From Vicinamibacterales bacterium (GTDB lineage: Bacteria > Acidobacteriota > Vicinamibacteria > Vicinamibacterales > UBA8438), in assembly GCA_937766455.1 (NCBI GenBank), contig CALLXD010000039.1, positions 62,001 through 126,000 on the forward strand: 64,000 nt of DNA, read 5' to 3'. How positions within the stretch are numbered: position 1 is the first letter of the stretch; each line of letters opens with the position of its first letter. Positions 35,043 to 44,751 of this stretch are shown in pieces. Both the position numbers and the translations under genes were made by a program. Below the pieces are notes generated by a model. That model ran no database searches. It saw only the letters and a program-made list of their open reading frames with translations, and had not been told where the DNA came from.

Positions 35043-37328
35043 CTAGGGGGTGGCTCTCGATTCGTCGACTCGCCGATAACCGGCCACGTTGGCCAGCACC
35101 TCTCGGACGAACCGACGCGTTTCGCTGTAGGGAATGGTGTCGACGAAGAGGTCCTCGGGAAGGTCCCGCGCGGACTCCCACCAGATAGCCACCCGCTCCT
35201 CGCCGGCGTTGTAGGACGCGATGACAGGGGGAAGGGCACCACCAAACAGCGCGAAGAGATCGCTCGCCAGCGTGGCCGCAATCGCCGCGTTCACCGGCGG
35301 CTGGAGTAGGACCGCTTCATCTGTGAAGTCGGTCGCCGTTAGTCCGTCGAGTCCGGCGCGGGGCCCGAGCTCGGTCGCCTTGTAGGGCATGATCTGAAAG
35401 AGGCCCAGCGCGCCGACCAGCGAGCGCGCGTTCGGGTCGAAGCGCGACTCTTGACGCATCAGCGAAAACATCAGCGCCGGATCGATGTCGTGTCCACTGG
35501 TTGCTCGGTCCACTGCGTCGAGGAATGGGCGCGGGTAGACGAGCGCGTAAAAGTCGTCCGGCAGGTCATCGGCCGGTCGCTGCAAGAAGCCGGCGAAGTG
35601 GTTCACCAGTAGCCGGGCCACAGCCCGGTAGTCGCCGGCGTCGGCTGAGGCGCGGGCTGCCAGCAGCGCCAGACCGCGGTCCCCGCGCCGCCGGTCGACC
35701 AGACGCCGCAGGTACCACGCGGCATCCGCCACGAGGCCAGCGCGCGCCAGTGTCATCGCCGCCTTGTACTCGGCTCTGGATGTCGACGCGGCGCCCAGCG
35801 TCAGGGTAGGGAACTGGCGCGGCGTCGGGGCCGGAGCCTCCTCCCCCAGTTCCACCAGCCGGGCGCGAGCCTGCAAGCCGTAGTAGTTGTACGGCTGCGT
35901 CTGCACAAGAGACCGGAACGCGCGGCTGGCGGCCTCGGGCTGTCCGTTGCGCATCTCCGCGATGGCCTGCCAATACTGTCCTGCCGGCTGTAGATCGCCG
36001 GTCGGCTGCCGCTGCGTCAGCGCGCGAAGGTTCGTCAACGCCCGTTCGTTCTCACCGGCGCGTAGCGCCGCGACCCCCGCCTTCCACAACATCAGCCGCT
36101 GACTATCGGGCCCCGACGCACGGCGAAACAGCTCACGGTAGAGGTTGAGGCCGCCCTGTACATCCCCGACTGCCACCAGATACGCCGCGAGCAATTCACC
36201 CGCGCTGAACTGCTGTCCCGCGGTCGCGGCAGTCACACGTCCGTTAAAAAGACGGAGCCCGAGTTGACGCGCGGTCTCGGTCTCGCCCATACGCACCGCC
36301 AATCGGAACTCCGTCAGGGCGACGCCCGGGAGGAGTGGACTCGACGGGTAGCGCGAGGCGAAGGCGATGCAGTGTTCGACCGCCTCCTGATTGGAACGGC
36401 CATCGTAGAGGACGCCGATCAATTCGGCGTCCTGTCTCGCGCTGGCCTCCGGCTGCACCTCTCGCCAGGCTGCGATCACAGCGGCTGCCTCGGTGTACCG
36501 AGAGGAGCCGCGGAGGCGTCCGGTCAACGCGCGGTACTCGCTTGCGGTGAATGGCTCGCGCGGCAGTCCGTGTCGCTCGCTCAGACGGCTCTCGGCCGAC
36601 ACCGCTGCCGCGTACCCGGTCCCAGTCCGGTGTTCAAGTTGGGTGTCACGCAGCGTGGCCATGGCGCCGTTGAAATTCCCGGCGCCTTCCTGAGCGGCGG
36701 CCAGCCCCATCCGAGCCCGGTCCGCCATCGCCCCGTGCCGTTGGTGCGAGAGCGCTCGTTGAAATAGTGCGGTCGCGCGTCCGAACTCGTCGCGCTCAAG
36801 ATGCGCGGTCGCCACCGCCAGGGTGAGGTCGAGGTGCCGCATCGGGTCGGAGCGGTGGAGTTCCGTCAGGGGGGGGCCGGCCAGCGCCGGTTCGCCCCGC
36901 TTGGCCAGACTCTCGACCACCGCGCGTCGCGCGAAGGTGCGCATCCAGACCTCACGGTCGATAACCTGCCGCCATGCGACCTCCGCCTCCGGGCCGCGGC
37001 CGGCCGCGCCCAACGCGGTCGCGCGCAGCACCAGCGCGTCTAGCGGCTCTAGCGGCTCGCCATCGAGGGCGTTGTCCAGTCGCGTGAGGGCGGCTTCGGG
37101 TTGCCCAGACCGAAGCAGGCGGACAGCTTCCGGGTAGGCGGCGGCGGGGAGTCTCAGCGTCGGGCCGGCCGCGCCGGTGTCGGGCGTCTGGCCCGTCGCA
37201 GCGGGGGCGGCCCACAGAGGGGCCGAACCGCACATCACACAGAGCGCGACGAGCGGCGCCACCGCGGCCTTGACCGCGTCGCCTCTCGACCATCTGGGGC
37301 TGGCCCACCTGTTTCGCTGAGAGTCCAT
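35043..37328 (-). CDS. Periplasmic lytic transglycosylase with TPR superhelix (Slt70-like)
   Basis: 761 residues. The N-terminal hydrophobic segment (VALCVMCGSAPLWAAPAA) exports the protein. About 550 residues of TPR-like helices (AALTRLDNALDGE, QYWQAIAEMRNGQPEAASRAF and others) form the ring seen in Slt70, and the C-terminal lysozyme-like domain has MFSLMRQESRFDPNARS (catalytic Glu near residue 626), ALGLFQIMP and VIASYNAGEERV. It cleaves peptidoglycan strands to 1,6-anhydro products in wall growth and recycling. The gene is convergent with the DinB-fold gene and divergent from a small unknown gene. Confidence 0.94.
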   Translation of the reverse strand: MDSQRNRWASPRWSRGDAVKAAVAPLVALCVMCGSAPLWAAPAATGQTPDTGAAGPTLRLPAAAYPEAVRLLRSGQPEAALTRLDNALDGEPLEPLDALVLRATALGAAGRGPEAEVAWRQVIDREVWMRTFARRAVVESLAKRGEPALAGPPLTELHRSDPMRHLDLTLAVATAHLERDEFGRATALFQRALSHQRHGAMADRARMGLAAAQEGAGNFNGAMATLRDTQLEHRTGTGYAAAVSAESRLSERHGLPREPFTASEYRALTGRLRGSSRYTEAAAVIAAWREVQPEASARQDAELIGVLYDGRSNQEAVEHCIAFASRYPSSPLLPGVALTEFRLAVRMGETETARQLGLRLFNGRVTAATAGQQFSAGELLAAYLVAVGDVQGGLNLYRELFRRASGPDSQRLMLWKAGVAALRAGENERALTNLRALTQRQPTGDLQPAGQYWQAIAEMRNGQPEAASRAFRSLVQTQPYNYYGLQARARLVELGEEAPAPTPRQFPTLTLGAASTSRAEYKAAMTLARAGLVADAAWYLRRLVDRRRGDRGLALLAARASADAGDYRAVARLLVNHFAGFLQRPADDLPDDFYALVYPRPFLDAVDRATSGHDIDPALMFSLMRQESRFDPNARSLVGALGLFQIMPYKATELGPRAGLDGLTATDFTDEAVLLQPPVNAAIAATLASDLFALFGGALPPVIASYNAGEERVAIWWESARDLPEDLFVDTIPYSETRRFVREVLANVAGYRRVDESRATP

Positions 37329-37390
37329 AGCGGTGTGCTGCCCGCCTGTACTGCCCCGCCTGCGTTGACTCGACGTTACAATCTGGCGTT

Positions 37391-37651
37391 GTGACCTACA
37401 CGTACCATCCGAGAATCTTCGAGGAACTGGCGCGATTCGGCGTGCGACCCAACGCGAGCACGCCGCCAGCCCGGGCGAAGGAGGTCGTGAACGATATCTA
37501 CCGCCACGAACTGCGTACCTTGCGCGCCAGGCTCAGGTCGCGGGAGATTCCGAAGGATGGCTACGCGGACCGCGTGGTCGCCCTACGCAAGAAATACTTC
37601 TTACTCTCCATCCGCCTCGACCTGTGGACCACCCCAGCAGGACAGCCCTAG
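37391..37651 (+). CDS. Conserved-looking small soluble protein
   Basis: 86 residues from GTG 37391. Charged and helical: IFEELARFGVRPNASTPPARAKEVVNDIYRHELRTLRARL, then GYADRVVALRKKYFLLSIRLDLW. No signal or membrane helix. The first 86 residues are well formed in codon use and the gene is set between a divergent transglycosylase and convergent aldolase gene. I do not recognise the family, although short proteins with this start appear as hypothetical in related genomes (from memory, untested). Confidence 0.7.
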   Translation: MTYTYHPRIFEELARFGVRPNASTPPARAKEVVNDIYRHELRTLRARLRSREIPKDGYADRVVALRKKYFLLSIRLDLWTTPAGQP

Positions 37652-37693
37652 CCGCCCGTGGTGCAACTCCCGCTGCATTCACACGACGGACTG

Positions 37694-38770
37694 CTAAGCA
37701 ATCGTGACGCCGTCTTCAAGATAGACGTTCTGAATCGAGTTCAGCAAGGCTATGCCGTCGCCCATCGGGCGCTGGAATGCCTTGCGGCCCGAGATAAGGC
37801 CGGTACCCCCGGCGCGCTTGTTGATGACCGCCGTCTTGACCGCCTCTTGGAGGTCGCTCGCGCCGCCTGAGGCGCCGCCGGAGTTGATGAGTCCGGCCCG
37901 TCCCATATAGCAGTTGGCCACCTGGTAGCGTGTGAGATCGATCGGATGGTCGGTGGTGAGGTCCGAGTACACGGCTTTGTGCGTCTTGCCGAACTTGAGC
38001 GCATTGAAGCCACCGTTGGTCTCCGGGAGCTTCTGCTTGATGATGTCCGCTTGTATGGTGACCCCGAGGTGGTTCGCCTGCCCGGTCAGGTCGGCGGCCG
38101 TGTGATAGTCGGTGCCCGAAACCTTGAAGTCGGGGTTGCGGAGGTAGCACCACAGCACCGTGAACATGCCGAGCTCGTGGGCCTGCTGGAAGAGTTCAGA
38201 CACCTCCACGAGTTGGCGCTTCGACTCTTCTGAGCCGAAATAGATCGTGGCCCCGACGCCCACCGCGCCCATGTCGAACGCCTGATCCACGCTGGCAAAA
38301 CGGATCTGATCAAACGAGTTCGGGTAGGAAATGAACTCGTTGTGATTGAACTTCATGATGAACGGAATCTTGTGCGCGTACTGCCGCGACACCGCGCCCA
38401 GCACGCCCAGCGTGGACGCCACCGCATTGCAGCCGCCCTCGAGCGCCAGCTTCGCGATATTCGCCGGGTCGAAATACGCCGGGTTTGGCGCGAACGAGGC
38501 GCCGGCCGAGTGCTCGATACCTTGATCGACCGGTAGGATCGACAGATAGCCGGTATTGGCGAGTCGCCCAGAACCGAACATGGCGTTCAAGCTCGTGAGG
38601 ACCCGGGCCGGACGGTCGGACGGCGCCACACAACGGTCGATGAAGTCGGGACCCGGGAGATGCAGGTCTGACGCCGAAATCGTCTGACACCGATGCTCGA
38701 GCAATGCGGCGTCGTCGCCCAACACACCAACAATCCCGTCCAAGCCGGACACGCTCAAACCTGTAGACAC
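37694..38770 (-). CDS. Class I fructose-bisphosphate aldolase (DhnA type)
   Basis: 358 residues, cytosolic, Schiff-base aldolase of the archaeal/DhnA type that splits fructose 1,6-bisphosphate. Family segments are [76 protein letters not shown] (candidate lysine region) and [15 protein letters not shown]. The length agrees with the bacterial FbaB group. It is preceded by a 240-base gap in which no regulatory element was recognised. No other glycolysis genes are near. Confidence 0.95.
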   Translation of the reverse strand: MSTGLSVSGLDGIVGVLGDDAALLEHRCQTISASDLHLPGPDFIDRCVAPSDRPARVLTSLNAMFGSGRLANTGYLSILPVDQGIEHSAGASFAPNPAYFDPANIAKLALEGGCNAVASTLGVLGAVSRQYAHKIPFIMKFNHNEFISYPNSFDQIRFASVDQAFDMGAVGVGATIYFGSEESKRQLVEVSELFQQAHELGMFTVLWCYLRNPDFKVSGTDYHTAADLTGQANHLGVTIQADIIKQKLPETNGGFNALKFGKTHKAVYSDLTTDHPIDLTRYQVANCYMGRAGLINSGGASGGASDLQEAVKTAVINKRAGGTGLISGRKAFQRPMGDGIALLNSIQNVYLEDGVTIA

Positions 38771-39009
38771 TCTGTTTACCTCAGCTCCGATGGACCGCTG
38801 CGTGACGACCTTCCGTCGACGCCCGGCATGTTGCCGCGACCACGCACGTGCGCGGCTAGAAACGTAGTTGTATCAATGTGTTACGAAGATTCCCGAGGGG
38901 TTCGACAGCCTGCCGGTTCACACAATGACAATTTTGTGCCGCTCCGCCCGAAATTACAAGCCCACGGACGTGAAGGAGGAAGGGCGACGGCCGGTCCCGG
39001 TCGTCGGAG

Positions 39010-39408
39010 CTACCGCCCGAATGACCAGCCGAGGAGGGGGAGGAGGGGAAACGCCGGTGTTCGGAACTCCCTTGGGATCCAGTGATTCAGGAAGTCGGCG
39101 TGCGTCGGTGCTCCGAACGGCACCGCCCCGTTCTGGGTGTCGAATCCCCGTAGGAGCTCGATCGGGGGGGCCACGCCGAACACCGAGAGCCGATACTCGA
39201 GACGCAACGGAGAGCCTGATTCTTCGCGAGCCTGTGACAGTGCCAACTGGTGCTTGATCCGGCCCAGATTGAGGGCGACCGTGGGCCCGTCCGCGGCAGT
39301 GCCGGTTCCGGTCTCGTCCCCCTGCGCAGCGCTGTCGGCTGGCAGGACTAACACCAGTGCCGCCACCAGAAACAGCGCCGTAAGGAAGGTCCGTTCGTGA
39401 ATGCGCAT
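39010..39408 (-). CDS. Small exported protein of unknown function
   Basis: 132 residues from ATG 39408 (MRIHERTFLTALFLVAALVL, cleavage near DSAAQ). The frame extends upstream to 39480 but the inner ATG gives a clean signal peptide. Mature part: VALNLGRIKHQLALSQA, PLRLEYRLSVFGVAPPIELL, and a proline-rich end ...FPLLPLLGWSFGR. No cysteine pair or lipobox. I do not recognise it; Acidobacteriota carry many such secreted proteins. It is divergent from the HemQ-like gene. Confidence 0.6.
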   Translation of the reverse strand: MRIHERTFLTALFLVAALVLVLPADSAAQGDETGTGTAADGPTVALNLGRIKHQLALSQAREESGSPLRLEYRLSVFGVAPPIELLRGFDTQNGAVPFGAPTHADFLNHWIPREFRTPAFPLLPLLGWSFGR

Positions 39409-39583
39409 GTACGTCCTGTCGACACTATCACCGCCGGTGGACGGCAGCAATTCTCGGTTCGGCGCCTGTCGACTACCCAACTCGTGGTGGAAAGACGCCG
39501 CAGACGGTTGCCGCCACCAGAGGGTAGGACGTCGGCTCGGGTAGAATGGTCGCCTGTAGTTTCGTGAAGGACATAACTAAACG

Positions 39584-40396
39584 ATGACTGAGAAGACTGA
39601 CGCTCCTCCGGCACCTTCGGCCCGCGGCGGCCGCCCCCCATCCACGATGGAGGCGTTTGTACCAGACCTGGTGGAGCATGGCGCGACCGTGCGCGGCGAA
39701 CCGCAGACACTGAACACGCGATTGTTCGTGCAGTTGCACGTGTTTACCGACTGCCTCGACAGCGCGGCGGTGGTCTCTGCGGTGCGCGAGAGCGGGCTCG
39801 AGGCCGTGGTCTACGCCAACCTCAACGATCCACGCGGGGTCGGCGTCGTGCTGATGTCGGAGGATCCCAATCTGTTCGCGGACGCGGGCCGCGCGCTGCT
39901 GACCGGACCTGTCTTTACCCCGCTGACGCCGCTGCCAGATTTCACGATGATCGGTCGGACCTATGCGGGTGGCCGTGAACCTGATCTCACCGACTTCCTG
40001 CTCCATAAAGTACGGAGACATGCGCTCAACCCGGCCTACCCCTGGGGTATCTGGTATCCGCTCCGTCGGACCGGCGCGTTCAACCGTCTGCCGCGTGGAG
40101 ACCAGGGCCGTATCTTGATGGAGCACGGTACGGTCGGTCGCGGCTATGGGACCCTGGGACTTGCCGTCGACGTGCGACTCGAGTGCCATGGACTCGACCG
40201 CGCCGACAACGAGTTCGTGATCGGTCTCATCGGCCCTGACCTCTATCCGCTTTCCAAGCTCGTCAAGGACATGCGGCCGACCGTGCAGACGTCGCAGTAC
40301 ATACAGGACATGGGCCCCTTCTTCGTTGGCCGTGTGCTGTATCAAGCCCCCGTACCGGAGGCGGTCAAGGCGGCCGATGGCGGAGCGGCGTATTAG
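39584..40396 (+). CDS. Chlorite dismutase / HemQ family heme protein
   Basis: 270 residues. The family fold is visible as paired ferredoxin-like halves: LFVQLHVFTDCLDSAAVVSAV, then AYPWGIWYPLRRTGAFNRLP, LMEHGTVGRGYGTLGLAVDVRLE (probable proximal heme-ligand His), FVIGLIGPDLYPLSKLVKDMR and DMGPFFVGRVLYQAP. In diderms such proteins are either HemQ (coproheme decarboxylase of the coproporphyrin-dependent heme pathway) or chlorite-dismutase-like proteins; the residues that separate them are not decided here, so no symbol is given. The gene ends exactly where the convergent gamma-glutamyltransferase gene ends. Confidence 0.9.
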   Translation: MTEKTDAPPAPSARGGRPPSTMEAFVPDLVEHGATVRGEPQTLNTRLFVQLHVFTDCLDSAAVVSAVRESGLEAVVYANLNDPRGVGVVLMSEDPNLFADAGRALLTGPVFTPLTPLPDFTMIGRTYAGGREPDLTDFLLHKVRRHALNPAYPWGIWYPLRRTGAFNRLPRGDQGRILMEHGTVGRGYGTLGLAVDVRLECHGLDRADNEFVIGLIGPDLYPLSKLVKDMRPTVQTSQYIQDMGPFFVGRVLYQAPVPEAVKAADGGAAY

Positions 40397-40399
40397 CTA
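40394..40399. other. Back-to-back stop codons of convergent genes
   Basis: TAGCTA holds the stop of the HemQ-family gene (TAG, 40394-40396) and, on the other strand, the stop of the gamma-glutamyltransferase gene (40397-40399). The two genes abut with zero spacing in a palindromic hexamer. Confidence 0.9.
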
Positions 40400-42088
40400 G
40401 TACGCGACCGCCCAGCCTTCGCGACGGCGGTCCGCGCCCGCTCGACGTCGGCCGGAAATCTGATCGACCAGCACCGCTTGGGCGCCGCCGAATTCGGCGG
40501 TGAGCCCGCTACGGGGGTGCACCGTGTAGCCGCGACCTTCGAGCGCATCGCGCACCTCCTGCGGCACGGCTTCCTCGATCGCGAGCGACCCATCATTCAG
40601 CCGGCGGAGTCTGGGGGCGTCAATCGCTTCCTGCGGGGTCATGCCAAACAGGGCAATGTTGTTGATGACCTGGGTGAGCGTGTGGGTCTGGCCGTCGCCG
40701 CCCGGGGTCCCGATGGCGAGCCACGGCCGGTCGTTGCTCATGACGATGACCGGGCACAAGGTGTGGAACGGTCGGCGGCGCGGTGCGAACACGTTCGGGT
40801 GGTCTTCGTCGAATCGGAACAGCGAACCACGGTTCTGCAGCACGATGCCGGTCTCCGGTACGACCAACCCGGACCCGAAGGTGGCGAACAGGCTCTGAAT
40901 GAGAGAGACCACATTGCCATACTGATCAACCGCGATGACATAGACCGTGTTGGGGTTGTCTGCGTTCGTCTCCACTTCAATCGACGGTGCGCGTCCGGCG
41001 GGGGCGATGGTTTCGGCGAGCGACCTGATGCGGACAGGTTCGAGCAACTCCTCCGTCGTGACGCGCATCGCCCGGGGGTCCGCCACCTCGCGGTCGCGGT
41101 CGAGGAACGCCAGGCGAATCGCCTCCGAGACGGTGTGGAGATAGTCGGGGCTGTTGTGTCCAAGCGCTTCCAAGTCGTGATGCTGCAACAGCGCGAGTTC
41201 CTCGAGTAGCGTGACTCCCTGGGTGTTCGGTGGCACAACCTGCACTTCGAAGCCCTGATAGCGGCCGCTGAGTGGCTGCGTCCACTCGGGGAGGTAGTTG
41301 GCCATGTCATTCAGTCTGACCAGACCGCCTCGGTCTTGAATGAAGCGCACCACCTTGCGACCGAGTGCCCCGGTGTACATCTCCTCTGCGCCTTTTTCCT
41401 GGAGCGTGCGGAGTGTCTCGGCTAGGTCCGGGCGCGCCAGGATATCGCCGGGCTGCGGCGGCCTTCCGCCCGGGAGAAAAATCCGCGCCGCCTCCTCTTC
41501 CTCGCGCAGGATGGCCTCGGCGGCCGCGATATCCGAGGCGAGTCGCTCGGATACCGGGAGCCCGGCCAACGCGAGTTGGTATGCGGGCTCCAGAGCTTGC
41601 GCGAAGGACATCGTCCCGAAGCGGCGTAAGCCTTCGGACCAGGCGCCCACTGCGCCTGGTACCGAGACGCTCATCGGACCGGACTGGGGCATGGACTCGA
41701 GCCCGTCCGCCTTGAGTTCCATGAGGGTCTTGGCGCTGCCCGACTTGCCTGAGCCGTTGAGCGCATACGTCAGTCTGGTGGCCGAGTCGTGGTAGAGCAG
41801 AAACATGTCGCCACCGACACCGTTCATGTGCGGGCGGGCGACCGCGAGTACCGCGGCCGCTGTGATGGCGGCGTCCATGGCGAGTCCGCCCGACTGCAGC
41901 ACGGCCAGGCCGGCCTCGGCCGCGAGAGGGTGGCCGGCGGTGACCGCGGCCACGTTCCCCTGGGCATCACGACCCGGTTCCGCGTTACCGCCGAGTGGCG
42001 AGTCGCACCCGACTGTGAGCAGGAGCAGGGCGACCACGCTGCTGGCGGCGAGTCGGGTCGAGAGACTGGTGTGTGGATGTGCAGGCAT
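40397..42088 (-). CDS. ggt: Gamma-glutamyltransferase, lipoprotein paralogue
   Basis: 563 residues from ATG 42088; the frame continues upstream but the earlier part has no signal. The N-terminus SSVVALLLLTVGC is a lipobox, so the protein is probably anchored by lipid at the cell envelope. The self-processing threonine is Thr381 in PNTVYVIAVDQYGNVV; ALNGSGKSG, SVSVPGAVGAW and GTPGGDGQTHTLTQV are further family segments. Sequence drift from the paralogue at 32668-34380 (NTVY for TTHV) suggests a different gamma-glutamyl substrate. The start lies about 150 bases from the divergent Nramp-like gene. Confidence 0.95.
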   Translation of the reverse strand: MPAHPHTSLSTRLAASSVVALLLLTVGCDSPLGGNAEPGRDAQGNVAAVTAGHPLAAEAGLAVLQSGGLAMDAAITAAAVLAVARPHMNGVGGDMFLLYHDSATRLTYALNGSGKSGSAKTLMELKADGLESMPQSGPMSVSVPGAVGAWSEGLRRFGTMSFAQALEPAYQLALAGLPVSERLASDIAAAEAILREEEEAARIFLPGGRPPQPGDILARPDLAETLRTLQEKGAEEMYTGALGRKVVRFIQDRGGLVRLNDMANYLPEWTQPLSGRYQGFEVQVVPPNTQGVTLLEELALLQHHDLEALGHNSPDYLHTVSEAIRLAFLDRDREVADPRAMRVTTEELLEPVRIRSLAETIAPAGRAPSIEVETNADNPNTVYVIAVDQYGNVVSLIQSLFATFGSGLVVPETGIVLQNRGSLFRFDEDHPNVFAPRRRPFHTLCPVIVMSNDRPWLAIGTPGGDGQTHTLTQVINNIALFGMTPQEAIDAPRLRRLNDGSLAIEEAVPQEVRDALEGRGYTVHPRSGLTAEFGGAQAVLVDQISGRRRAGADRRREGWAVAY

Positions 42089-42236
42089 GGGCGTGCTCCG
42101 GGCGGTTGGTCGGGTCGGTGCGAGTCGTCGCGCCCCACCCGACATGTGCGGGCCGTGCGGCCATCTTACCGCCTCCGCTGGGTGGGATCGACCGGCGCCT
42201 CGTCGCCCCGTCTCTCTGCCCACCTATTCTGGTAGG

Positions 42237-43724
42237 ATGACGCGCATGCCGGACAAGTCAGACGAGTTCAACGCGCTCCCGCTGCCGGAAACCAGCGCCA
42301 GCGGTATGCTCCGTCACTTTGGACCTGGACTCATCCTGATGATGACCGGTATCGGCACCAGTCACCTGGTGACGGCACCGGCTGCCGGTGGCCGATTCGG
42401 TTACGCGCTGCTCTGGTGCATCCCGGTCGCCTATATTTTCAAATATTACGGCTTCGAGATGGCGTTCCGATTCACCAACGCCACCGGTAGGAGCATGCTG
42501 GACGCCTATGCCACCGCGCCGGGCAAGTGGCCGGTCTGGTACGTCTTGGTCACCACCCTTATTCAATGCGCGCTGGGGCAGGCTGGTCGACTCGCGGCTG
42601 CCGCGGCCGTGCTGTTCTTTATCTTTTCCGAGTATCTGGGCCTGGGACTGCCGAGTTGGGTCTATGGGCTGGGGCTGGGCACGCTGGCGGTCGGGATCAT
42701 CCTGTACGGACGTTACGCGATCGTCGAACTTTCCACGAAGATTCTGGCTGGCATTCTGTTCCTGTCCACCGTCGGCGTCTACGCCGTCGAGCCGGCGCCC
42801 TTATCAGCGATGGGCGAGTTCTTTTCGGTGCAGATCCCGGGCGGGTCATGGCTGGTCATCGCGGCGTTTCTCGGTCTGCTGCCGACCGGCATGGATGTGT
42901 CACTTCAGGCGTCCGAGTGGGGCAAAGCCAAGCGGGTGGGCATGGGGCGTATCCGCGAAGAACTCGAGAAGCGCGGCCTGGCTCGTCCGTTCAACCCCTT
43001 CAGCTCGAGCAAGGCCGATCTGGCCGTGGACGTCGCGAAGCTCCCGGCGCACGCGCAGGAATACTGCCGGCGCTGGTTCCGCATCGGGATTGTGGATTTT
43101 ACGCTTGGCCACATCGTGTCGTTCATTCTGGCCACGATCTTCTTGCTGCTGGCCGCCGTCTGGCTCTACCCGAGTGAGGTGTCTGGGAATGGCGTCATCG
43201 GCGAGATCGCGCGCATTTTCACCGACAGCGTTGGGCCCGGCATGATGTTCGTGTTCTTGGGTGGGGCATTCGCGGCCACGTTCTCAACCGCGTTCAACTA
43301 CTTCGACGGATGGCCACGGGTGGTGGCGGCCTGCTGCCGCAACCTGTTCAGGACGACCGCCGCCCTGCCGGGGATCGCGAAGGATGATCTGACCGCCGCT
43401 CACCGCGGTACAGCGTCGTCCGAGTACAACATCTATCGGATAACGATGTTCTACTCGCTGATCGCGGCGACGTTGATCCTCGCGGGCGTGCCGCGGCCGG
43501 TGTTCTTGGTGCTGGTGTCCTCGGCGTTGGCATTTTTCATCGCCCCGGTTATTTTCTTTCTCAACATCTACTACTGCCTCACGGTGATCCCCAAGACAGA
43601 TACGGCGTTCTACCCGTCGCGGCCCGTCATCTGGTTTAGTTGGCTGAGTCTGGCCGTATTCACCGGCTTGACCGTGATCCTCATCATGGCCCGGGTGTTC
43701 GGTCTGACGTTGTTCGGCGGCTAG
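42237..43724 (+). CDS. Nramp-related transporter without the canonical metal-binding motifs
   Basis: 495 residues, about 11-12 membrane helices. I take ATG 42237; a second ATG follows at 42246, and the longer frame to 41805 is only open because of the opposite gene. The Nramp fold is recognisable (HFGPGLILMM..GIG at the start of helix 1; GRFGYALLWCIPVAYIFKY; GGAFAATFSTAFNYFDGWPRV). The canonical helix-1 DPGN reads GIGTSH (residues 38-43) and the helix-6 MPH region reads GLLPTGMDVS (213-222). The charged loop RVGMGRIREELEKRG is unlike manganese importers. Transport of a divalent metal is therefore doubtful; magnesium or another solute is possible. Nearest relatives should be sought among Nramp-related magnesium transporters. 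Confidence 0.85.
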   Translation: MTRMPDKSDEFNALPLPETSASGMLRHFGPGLILMMTGIGTSHLVTAPAAGGRFGYALLWCIPVAYIFKYYGFEMAFRFTNATGRSMLDAYATAPGKWPVWYVLVTTLIQCALGQAGRLAAAAAVLFFIFSEYLGLGLPSWVYGLGLGTLAVGIILYGRYAIVELSTKILAGILFLSTVGVYAVEPAPLSAMGEFFSVQIPGGSWLVIAAFLGLLPTGMDVSLQASEWGKAKRVGMGRIREELEKRGLARPFNPFSSSKADLAVDVAKLPAHAQEYCRRWFRIGIVDFTLGHIVSFILATIFLLLAAVWLYPSEVSGNGVIGEIARIFTDSVGPGMMFVFLGGAFAATFSTAFNYFDGWPRVVAACCRNLFRTTAALPGIAKDDLTAAHRGTASSEYNIYRITMFYSLIAATLILAGVPRPVFLVLVSSALAFFIAPVIFFLNIYYCLTVIPKTDTAFYPSRPVIWFSWLSLAVFTGLTVILIMARVFGLTLFGG

Positions 43725-43793
43725 TGAGGGCCTTCAGGTCCGCCGCCGCTGTCCGGGAGGTTGCCACTTCGGTCTTCGTTGGGAGCACATCAG

Positions 43794-44705
43794 ATGCCGC
43801 ACCGCCGGGTCTACGGTTTCCGCTCCTGTAGCGCATGGACCATCCTCACCGCGGTCCTTGCGAGCGGGGGGCTGTGCCTCCTCCAAGCCGCCACGGTTCA
43901 GCCGTTCAGTGCTGACATTTCCCACCGCGCCAGGGGGGTCTTTCCGGGGGAAGCGGTACTCGTGCGGGTGGTGCCGTCCGCGCCCGTCACCGAGATCAAG
44001 GGCGACATTTTCGACGAGACCATACATTTCTATCCGGCGGACGGAGCCGCTTGGGAGGGGCTGGTTGGTGTCGACCTACTGGTGGAACCCGGGGCCTACG
44101 ACTTGACCCTGCTGATGAGGCCGGTCGGCAGTGCTCCCGTTCAGCGGGCCTACCCACTCACCGTGGCGCACAAGTCGTACCCGACGCGTCAACTCACCGT
44201 GGCACCGCGATATGTCGAGCCGCCTCCCGACGTCAGCGCACGGATCGCGCGGGAAGCGCAGGAGCAGCAGGCCATTTTCGCCAGCGCGTCGCCCGATCGA
44301 CTGTGGCGGGGCCCCTGGGGCGTTCCGGTATCTGGGCGGGCCACCAGCGCGTTCGGGAGCCGTAGCGTGTTCAACGGACAGTCGCGAAGCCCGCACAGCG
44401 GCGCCGACTTCCGGGCGGCGGAGGGTACTCCGATCGTCGCGCCGAATGTGGGGCGCGTGGTATTGACCGGGGATACCTACTTCTCAGGCGGCTCGGTGAT
44501 TCTCGACCATGGCTGGGGGCTGTATTCCTACTTTGCCCACCTGTCGAAGATCTCGGTGGAAGACGGCGAGCTGATCGAACGGGGTCAGACTGTCGGCTTG
44601 GCTGGCGCGACCGGTCGCGTGACCGGCCCGCACTTGCACTGGACCTTGCGGATGAACGGTGCCAGGGTCGATCCGTTGTCGGTGATCGAGTTACTGGCAA
44701 AGTAG
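43794..44705 (+). CDS. Exported M23 family peptidoglycan endopeptidase
   Basis: 303 residues from ATG 43794, with GGGAG 8 bases upstream. A signal or membrane segment (WTILTAVLASGGLCLL) is followed by a beta domain (ISHRARGVFPGEAVLVRVVP...) and a LysM-free M23 domain: HSGADF (His201, Asp205), PNVGRVVLTGDTY, LDHGWGLYSYFAHLS, and GPHLHW (His280, His282). All zinc ligands are present so it should cut peptide cross-links in the cell wall. It follows the Nramp-like gene by 69 bases and could share its promoter. Confidence 0.92.
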   Translation: MPHRRVYGFRSCSAWTILTAVLASGGLCLLQAATVQPFSADISHRARGVFPGEAVLVRVVPSAPVTEIKGDIFDETIHFYPADGAAWEGLVGVDLLVEPGAYDLTLLMRPVGSAPVQRAYPLTVAHKSYPTRQLTVAPRYVEPPPDVSARIAREAQEQQAIFASASPDRLWRGPWGVPVSGRATSAFGSRSVFNGQSRSPHSGADFRAAEGTPIVAPNVGRVVLTGDTYFSGGSVILDHGWGLYSYFAHLSKISVEDGELIERGQTVGLAGATGRVTGPHLHWTLRMNGARVDPLSVIELLAK

Positions 44706-44751
44706 TCGATGCCCCACCGCCGCCGCACCACCTGGTCGACAACCTCGCAAC

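Noticed and set aside
38771-39009. Plus-strand ORFs in the gap before the aldolase gene
   Set aside because: Gly/Arg-rich chance frames overlapping the small exported gene; no start signal.
42088-42223. Upstream extension of the lipoprotein gamma-glutamyltransferase
   Set aside because: The lipobox signal starts at ATG 42088; earlier residues are Arg/Pro-rich and not signal-like.
41805-42236. Upstream extension of the Nramp-like frame
   Set aside because: It lies antisense to the gamma-glutamyltransferase N-terminus; the ATG at 42237 is followed by the transporter N-terminus.
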